Positions 31,309 through 36,101 of a DNA stretch of 36,101 nucleotides are shown here, piece after piece; positions within the stretch are counted from its first letter, which is position 1; each line of letters opens with the position of its first letter. This DNA comes from a virus. A program made the position numbers and the translations under genes. The notes beneath the pieces were generated by a model. The model ran no database searches. It worked only from the letters and a program-made list of their open reading frames with translations, and was not told the origin of the DNA. The stretch spans positions 1 through 36,101 of IMG/VR virus record IMGVR_UViG_3300046468_002641; one strand, 5' to 3'.

Positions 31309-33499
31309 CTACAAAAATTTTAATTATCGAAGAAGAAGTGATATTTATACCTGTATGTTTAATTATAACTCCCCCAGTATACTCTCCAGATTTAGACGGA
31401 CTCAACCCTAAGGAAGATATTGAGTGTCCACTACCAGGGCTAGAAACTACATCAACATAAACCTCAGACTTCGGCTGTATAATAGTTTTGCCATTATTTT
31501 CAAAAAGTTTAGTAACAACAAAATAATCACAATCAACAAAGGATGAATTTGCGGTTTTAATTTGCCCCTTATTGTTTTGAAAGTAAAAATTGGATGCGCC
31601 AGAACCATCTGGAGTAAACTCGCCGTTAACAATTTTCATAGCTATAAATGAATGACCGCCGTCCGGCCCATCTGAATATGTTTTTGAAATTTTTACAAGT
31701 TTACCATTTAGACCAAAAGGCATTCCTGAAGTTGGTAGGTAAAAGATATAACCGCTTCTATCAATATCCTTCGACAAAACCGACCCATGAATCAAGTTAA
31801 AACTCCTTCCTCCATCACTCACTGCTCCCATTGAATTTATAGAGACAACTTGATCTCCTACATTTTTAATATACAATCTCTTTTTTAATTTTTCATCTGC
31901 ATAAATGGTTGAACCCACGTTTTCTTCGGACATTACAAATGGACTCGTTAAAAACACCTCGCCAGGCTGAAGAGGTGCGGGGGCAGATTGATTATCGTAT
32001 TGCTGGGCGGAGTAATTAAAAGCGCATTGCTGAAACCTTGCTGTTATACTGTGATTATTCTTGTACGTATAAGTATGTTGCCACTCTTGGCATGTAAAAT
32101 TTTGAAGCGTCTCATAAGGAGCAGGAGGAGTAAACAAAAAGGGAATACAACCATAATGCTGCTCAAGAAAATGTAATATAGCGTAAGCCTCAGAATCGTC
32201 TCTATTGTCAAACTTAAGGTCAAGCTCTAACAAACTTTCATTTATGCCGTCTTTATAGACTTGGGTATACCCACCAATCAAAGACAAATCCAACACTCTT
32301 GGTTTTTGAGAAACACTTAAACCAATAGACGGTTTCCAGAAAAATTCCCTAGACCAATAATCTTTATTAATATCCTTAAAATGCCCATCCAATCTTGTCC
32401 ATATTTGATTTTTTTGAACAGGTTTTAAATTATTATTTTGTTTTTTGCAATAATAGTATCTATGATTTTCTGAATTAAAAACAACATCATTTCTCTCGTA
32501 GTACTCGCTTGAGCTGTATTCATCAGCCTTGTTTGTTAATAAGCTTTCAGATTTTTGTAATAAAGAAGTATCAAGACTGCTTAACTTTACGGTTATATTA
32601 TTACTGTTCTCAAAAGATAAATCGTGACTAAATTCACTGCAATAAAAATTTTTCGTCTGAACCTCTAGGGAGTCATAAGGATGGAAAGTCGCACTTCCAT
32701 CCCATCTAAAACCGGAAATGCCCTGAGAGTACAATAAATTCTGAGAAGGTTTATCCTTCTCTTTTTGACCTTGATGATTCTCTAAAAAGTGGATGATTGC
32801 ATTCGCTTCCCTATTTGTTCTATTTTCAAACTTCAAATCAACTTCAAAATTTAACGAGTTTACCGTTTTTGGTTGCTTGATTGAATATCCATTTCCATAA
32901 TCATAACTATAATTATTACAAGTAAAATTCGCAGTCGATCCATAATCCGCGTCAAAGAAAAATTTATCAGCAGTCCAAAGATTATCGTTTTCACTTGGTG
33001 CAACATTTATTTCAGATAAAGTTAATTGATTTGCTCCTGAAATTTCCAACGAATTTATACCATCAGATTCAATACCAACAACAGTAATAAGAGCACCAGT
33101 TAAAAGATAAGAATTATTTATAGAATTAACAACATCAGTTTCTATATTTAATATTTTATATTTTCCATCATTATTTTTTAGAGAACCACTTAAAGAAATT
33201 AATTGGCCAACCTGAAAATCAGAACCAACAGAATATGGATCATTAAATCCATCAACTATATAATGACCGCGACCTTCCGATGTGTACGGACCATCTGGCA
33301 CAAGAGATAATCGATTGGAGTCCTGTATATTTGATCCTCCACCAAAAACCATATCCTCTCGCGCATAATAAAAAAGCCCATCACCAGTGCTGTATACAAA
33401 ATCAAATTTTTTATAACTCACACCGGTTTCAAATATACCGCTATAATTTGATATATGAGATAATTGCTCAGAGGCTAAGACTGAATACAAATCTGACAT
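31304..33499 (-). CDS. Lambda M-like minor tail protein with two M domains and accessory modules
   Basis: This is a 731-residue protein, against about 109 residues for lambda gpM. Two M-type domains are visible. The first, ~200-310, has YGNGYSIKQPKTVNSLNFEV, ANAIIHFLENHQG and NFYCSEFSHDL. The second, ~405-495, has GGYTQVYKDGINESLLELDL, AYAILHFLEQHYG, FLFTPPAPY and NFTCQEWQHTY. Before and between them lie carbohydrate-binding-like W/Y modules (~20-75 and ~328-385). The C-terminal part (~530-731) is an Ig-like sandwich of the ASH/HYDIN kind (LYIKNVGDQVVSINSMG; SGEYTGGVIIKHTG). It sits between tail-tube-type proteins and L, as in lambda H-M-L. The ATG overlaps the upstream stop (TAATG). Confidence 0.82.
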   Translation of the reverse strand: MSDLYSVLASEQLSHISNYSGIFETGVSYKKFDFVYSTGDGLFYYAREDMVFGGGSNIQDSNRLSLVPDGPYTSEGRGHYIVDGFNDPYSVGSDFQVGQLISLSGSLKNNDGKYKILNIETDVVNSINNSYLLTGALITVVGIESDGINSLEISGANQLTLSEINVAPSENDNLWTADKFFFDADYGSTANFTCNNYSYDYGNGYSIKQPKTVNSLNFEVDLKFENRTNREANAIIHFLENHQGQKEKDKPSQNLLYSQGISGFRWDGSATFHPYDSLEVQTKNFYCSEFSHDLSFENSNNITVKLSSLDTSLLQKSESLLTNKADEYSSSEYYERNDVVFNSENHRYYYCKKQNNNLKPVQKNQIWTRLDGHFKDINKDYWSREFFWKPSIGLSVSQKPRVLDLSLIGGYTQVYKDGINESLLELDLKFDNRDDSEAYAILHFLEQHYGCIPFLFTPPAPYETLQNFTCQEWQHTYTYKNNHSITARFQQCAFNYSAQQYDNQSAPAPLQPGEVFLTSPFVMSEENVGSTIYADEKLKKRLYIKNVGDQVVSINSMGAVSDGGRSFNLIHGSVLSKDIDRSGYIFYLPTSGMPFGLNGKLVKISKTYSDGPDGGHSFIAMKIVNGEFTPDGSGASNFYFQNNKGQIKTANSSFVDCDYFVVTKLFENNGKTIIQPKSEVYVDVVSSPGSGHSISSLGLSPSKSGEYTGGVIIKHTGINITSSSIIKIFVV

Positions 33500-34416
33500 T
33501 ATTTAATAATTTCCTTTATTGTTATAGAACCAATTGATTGTTGCCCTTCTGACACTGAATAAGATTGTTGCTGAATTCTTCCAGATGTCTTAAAGCGAGC
33601 TATCTTGTTTCCATTTATATCCTTTAAAAAAGCTTCTATTTCTGATTTATTTCTATCTCCTATGTAACTAGTTGTTTGTTGATCTCCATATGCATTCAAA
33701 TCAGGAATAATACCATTTGAATCGATACTCATTTCAGATTCAATACTTTCAATAGAAACTCTACTTGGAACAACTCCATCTGCATCTGTGCTCACCAAGG
33801 TGTTTTCTGATGATCTTATTCTATTATGAACTTTCCTATTAACGACTATATTATACTTTAGGGATGTTATTTCAAATTGCAATTGAGTTGCAGAATCCGC
33901 AGAAGCTCCGTTCGCTTCCATCAACCCAAAAGATTTTAATCCGTGCGCAAAATCAGCACTCAAACGGGTAAACCTTCCCGGCCCTGTTCGATTTATCGTT
34001 CCATATATATCATAACTCGCATTCGCTTCAATTACCCTAAATGGTTCAAGCGAAAACCCAAATGACTTTAAATACATATTATCAAAAGAATATCTTCCAA
34101 CAATATTTCTATTTATAGGAGCCTCACTCATTCCATCTTTTATATCGAACAATCGATTAATATTATTAGGAACACCAGATTCAGCAAATGTTTCAGCAGA
34201 TATTAAAAATTTTATATCTAATTGTCCTTGAATATTTCCTTGCGGAGCGAAGTCTATAAATTCTGTTTTCGCACCAGCTATTGCCGCATCATAATCCCCA
34301 TAAACTCTTTCGGCACTCAAGGTTGGGGTAATAGATAAATCGGCAGATTGAACAAGTAGATCTTTTCCTGCTAAAGAAATTTTACCATCCTCAAATCTTA
34401 AAAATGGCTTGCTCAT
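33499..34416 (-). CDS. Tail structural protein, paralogue of the adjacent upstream gene
   Basis: This is a 305-residue beta-rich protein. NIVGRYSFDNMYLKSFGFSL and EANASYDIYG (~110-140) align with IGKYKFDEEEIDG and EMDFTVYG of the neighbouring 293-residue protein. The C-terminal halves share a block with VPSRVSIESIESEMSID (compare SPVQIDTQYPIETDINF) and a final GQQSIGSITI-type strand. This two-lobed organisation suggests two tail-tube-like sandwiches per chain, but I cannot name a family. It lies between the tape measure and the M-like gene, where lambda has no gene. The ATG overlaps the previous stop (ATGA). Confidence 0.6.
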   Translation of the reverse strand: MSKPFLRFEDGKISLAGKDLLVQSADLSITPTLSAERVYGDYDAAIAGAKTEFIDFAPQGNIQGQLDIKFLISAETFAESGVPNNINRLFDIKDGMSEAPINRNIVGRYSFDNMYLKSFGFSLEPFRVIEANASYDIYGTINRTGPGRFTRLSADFAHGLKSFGLMEANGASADSATQLQFEITSLKYNIVVNRKVHNRIRSSENTLVSTDADGVVPSRVSIESIESEMSIDSNGIIPDLNAYGDQQTTSYIGDRNKSEIEAFLKDINGNKIARFKTSGRIQQQSYSVSEGQQSIGSITIKEIIK

Positions 34417-35294
34417 GATGTTGGATTATGCAAGGTCTCATAACCTTTGTATGTTAACGATATGCTCATCTCTCCCTCGATGGATGAATTTATACTTTCA
34501 CTAATCAATCGCATATTATGGCCAGTAAATGCATTTATTATGCTTTCATTATCCTGAGCGTCCCTTATTTCAATTACAACATTACTTTTTGGCGCAGCTT
34601 GTATTCTATCTTTTATTTCCCTAATTTCATATTCATCCGCAATCATCGTAAAATTAATATCAGTTTCTATAGGATATTGAGTATCTATTTGAACTGGGCT
34701 TAAATTAGGATAATCAACAATTCCATCGCTCCAATCTTGACTTGTCCCTTTGGGAATAGCGTATAGCGATTGTAAATTTAAACTACGACTATAAGAGAAA
34801 TCACTTATTGCGTCTACGCTAAAATCACTAACTAATATTTTTATACTCGACTGATCTGGGTATCTTATTTCAGGGTGAGCTTTCGTCTCAGGTTGAATCG
34901 AAACTCCACTACCCAAATTACCATAAACCGTAAAATCCATCTCGATATCAGGAACGTCCCCAATAGAACATACAACAGAATATCTGGTCACTCTTGCCTG
35001 AGTAAAGCCAAAACCTTTTGTTCCGCTTTCATATAATATCGCTCCGTCAATTTCCTCTTCATCGAATTTATATTTGCCTATCGAATTCAATTCAAGTAGA
35101 GGATCGGAGCTAACCATTTTCCTCGATAAAGAGAAACTTCCTTCAAGTGGGGCATTTATTAATGCATCAATAAAGCCAACCCCAGCCACACGGATGGGCT
35201 TTTCGCTTATTCCGTAACTGCCATCAACATTTTGAACCCCAGATAAAGAGTATCCATTGACAATCACATTCTGTTCGTAATTTGAATAACTCAT
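34413..35294 (-). CDS. Tail structural protein, paralogue of the adjacent downstream gene
   Basis: This is a 293-residue beta-rich protein. The N-terminal lobe has VNGYSLSGVQNVDGSYGISE, then an IGKYKFD strand and a DFTVYGNLGSG turn (~120-131). The C-terminal lobe has FSYSRSLNLQSLYAIPKG, PVQIDTQYPIETDINF and a closing EGEMSISLTYKGYE strand. It lacks cysteine-rich or catalytic motifs. Position just after the tape-measure gene and before M points to a tail-tube or tail-tip adaptor role (inference). Start follows the tape-measure stop by two bases (TAATCATG) without a Shine-Dalgarno. Confidence 0.6.
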   Translation of the reverse strand: MSYSNYEQNVIVNGYSLSGVQNVDGSYGISEKPIRVAGVGFIDALINAPLEGSFSLSRKMVSSDPLLELNSIGKYKFDEEEIDGAILYESGTKGFGFTQARVTRYSVVCSIGDVPDIEMDFTVYGNLGSGVSIQPETKAHPEIRYPDQSSIKILVSDFSVDAISDFSYSRSLNLQSLYAIPKGTSQDWSDGIVDYPNLSPVQIDTQYPIETDINFTMIADEYEIREIKDRIQAAPKSNVVIEIRDAQDNESIINAFTGHNMRLISESINSSIEGEMSISLTYKGYETLHNPTS

Positions 35295-35296
35295 GA

Positions 35297-36101
35297 TTAA
35301 TCACTTAGTAATCCCCCTGGGCGCTGCTCCTCAACAATTACAGAAACAACTTGTTGCTTTATTTTTTCCGCAAGCATGGTTGAGCTCTGCTCAGAGTCTG
35401 ACTTTTCTACTGGATCCCGGTTTGATCCTGATGAGTTTGTTTTTGATGACCCTTTCTTACCCGCTTCTAAATTGATGGAAATATTTATATTATTAGTGCT
35501 TCCTCCCGAAATCCCTGACTCCGAAGAAGTGTTTATTGGAGATACCGACCCTCCATCATTAAATTTACCTGCATTAATTCTGTCGAGCGTCGGCTTACCG
35601 AGTTGACGAGCACTACTTGCGCGAATTACATATTCTCCCTCGCTGAGCATCGCTGGAATTTGATCGATGCCAGATTTTCCTGCGATGTGGCCACCGCTGG
35701 CGTATTTGCGGATTGGGCCACCGGCGTAGAATAGCGATGAAGCATTAGCATTTTTAATTCCCTCCGCTAAAGCTGTAGAGCTGGGAGAAGAGAATGAGCT
35801 CTTTATCGAATCCAGACCCTGAAACGAGCTCGCGGGCATTCTTGATAAAGTTTCCCTCCCCATTCCCATTTTTGCACCACCTCCACCTAATTTCAAACTG
35901 CTCACTCCATAACTCACTCCCGCACTTAAGGCGGTGCCAAGTAATTGTTTCCAAAATGCCTTTTTCTTTGCCTTCTTTGCAGCTGCAGCCTGTCGAGCTC
36001 TTTCCTCTTCTGCAAGCACGCCAAGCAGAGATTCTCTATCTTCCCCGAGCCCAACGTTACCAGATTGACTATAAAAGAACCCGCTCATCGCTCGACTTTG
36101 G
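35297..36101 (-). CDS. Tape measure protein, C-terminal end (partial, starts beyond the window)
   Basis: At least 263 residues are visible. The signature is GGPIRKYASGGHIAGKSGIDQ (~123-143), followed by IPAMLSEGEYVIRASSARQLG and LDRINAGKFNDGG. This is the conserved C-terminal block of siphophage tape measure proteins. The N-terminal part here contains a basic Ala/Lys-rich helix (~27-48), a small hydrophobic segment (~50-65) and Gly/Ser-rich linkers. After the signature come Asn/Ser-rich residues and a closing helix (LAEKIKQQVVSVIVEEQRPG). There is an ATG at 36088, but no leader element and the frame stays open to the window edge. I therefore take it as internal. The protein sets tail length. 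Confidence 0.8.
   Translation of the reverse strand, partial: QSRAMSGFFYSQSGNVGLGEDRESLLGVLAEEERARQAAAAKKAKKKAFWKQLLGTALSAGVSYGVSSLKLGGGGAKMGMGRETLSRMPASSFQGLDSIKSSFSSPSSTALAEGIKNANASSLFYAGGPIRKYASGGHIAGKSGIDQIPAMLSEGEYVIRASSARQLGKPTLDRINAGKFNDGGSVSPINTSSESGISGGSTNNINISINLEAGKKGSSKTNSSGSNRDPVEKSDSEQSSTMLAEKIKQQVVSVIVEEQRPGGLLSD

Noticed and set aside
1-36101. CRISPR arrays, tRNA genes, insertion sequences, integrase or attachment sites
   Set aside because: None seen on reading; repeats present are coding repeats or promoter-region boxes, and gene spacing leaves no room for RNA genes.

Overview
This window looks like part of the genome of a tailed, siphovirus-type bacteriophage. It is AT-rich and tightly packed, with most genes overlapping or separated by fewer than 30 bases. 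I see no rRNA, tRNA, CRISPR array, transposase or integrase. The decisive evidence is a run of tail-tip genes in lambda order on the minus strand: tape-measure C-terminus (H), two related structural proteins, M, L, K (JAB domain only), a fused I-J protein, and the C-terminal part of J as a separate very long gene. The host is not identified. Tryptophan-rich LGW repeats in two tail proteins resemble, from memory, repeats common in marine Verrucomicrobia; this is a weak clue.

Layout. (1) 1-1272, plus strand: the end of a coiled-coil virion-type protein, a strong terminator, a J-domain protein and a small unknown protein. (2) 8498 down to 1273, minus strand: an operon of a 98-residue unknown protein, a dNMP kinase, a phage sigma-70-like factor, SSB, a glycosyltransferase and an FmdB-like protein, followed by three structural-type genes (314, 134 and 861 residues). 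(3) 8499-8676: a divergent control region with a sigma-70-type promoter pointing each way and two TTCA...TTGAA boxes between them. (4) 8677-16857, plus strand: a small winged-helix protein, a surface-glycan synthesis and transfer set, an SSB-like protein with an acidic tail, a GT4/GT9 glycosyltransferase split over two overlapping genes, and a Rad52/Sak-like annealing protein candidate. (5) 36101 down to 16849, minus strand: the tail-tip cluster, ending in two small genes that each carry a peptidase-S74 intramolecular chaperone domain.

How it may work together (inference). The two central promoters look like host-RpoD promoters and would start early expression both ways, giving nearly leaderless mRNAs. 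The sigma factor from the leftward operon could then read late promoters. Candidates are AT-rich elements just before structural genes, including an exact 12-base match upstream of the 314- and 861-residue genes. The rightward operon combines NDP-sugar synthesis and glycosyltransferases with DNA-handling proteins, and would suit host-envelope modification alongside replication and recombination. The tail genes build a lambda-like tip decorated with many putative carbohydrate-binding modules and a trimeric beta-roll fibre.

The most unusual points are the I-J fusion with J itself split in two, the separated S74 modules, a duplicated M domain in one protein, a HAD-nucleotidyltransferase fusion with an internal ribosome binding site at the domain border, a GT9 enzyme cut in half by a -1 frame change, and two different proteins with SSB-like acidic tips.
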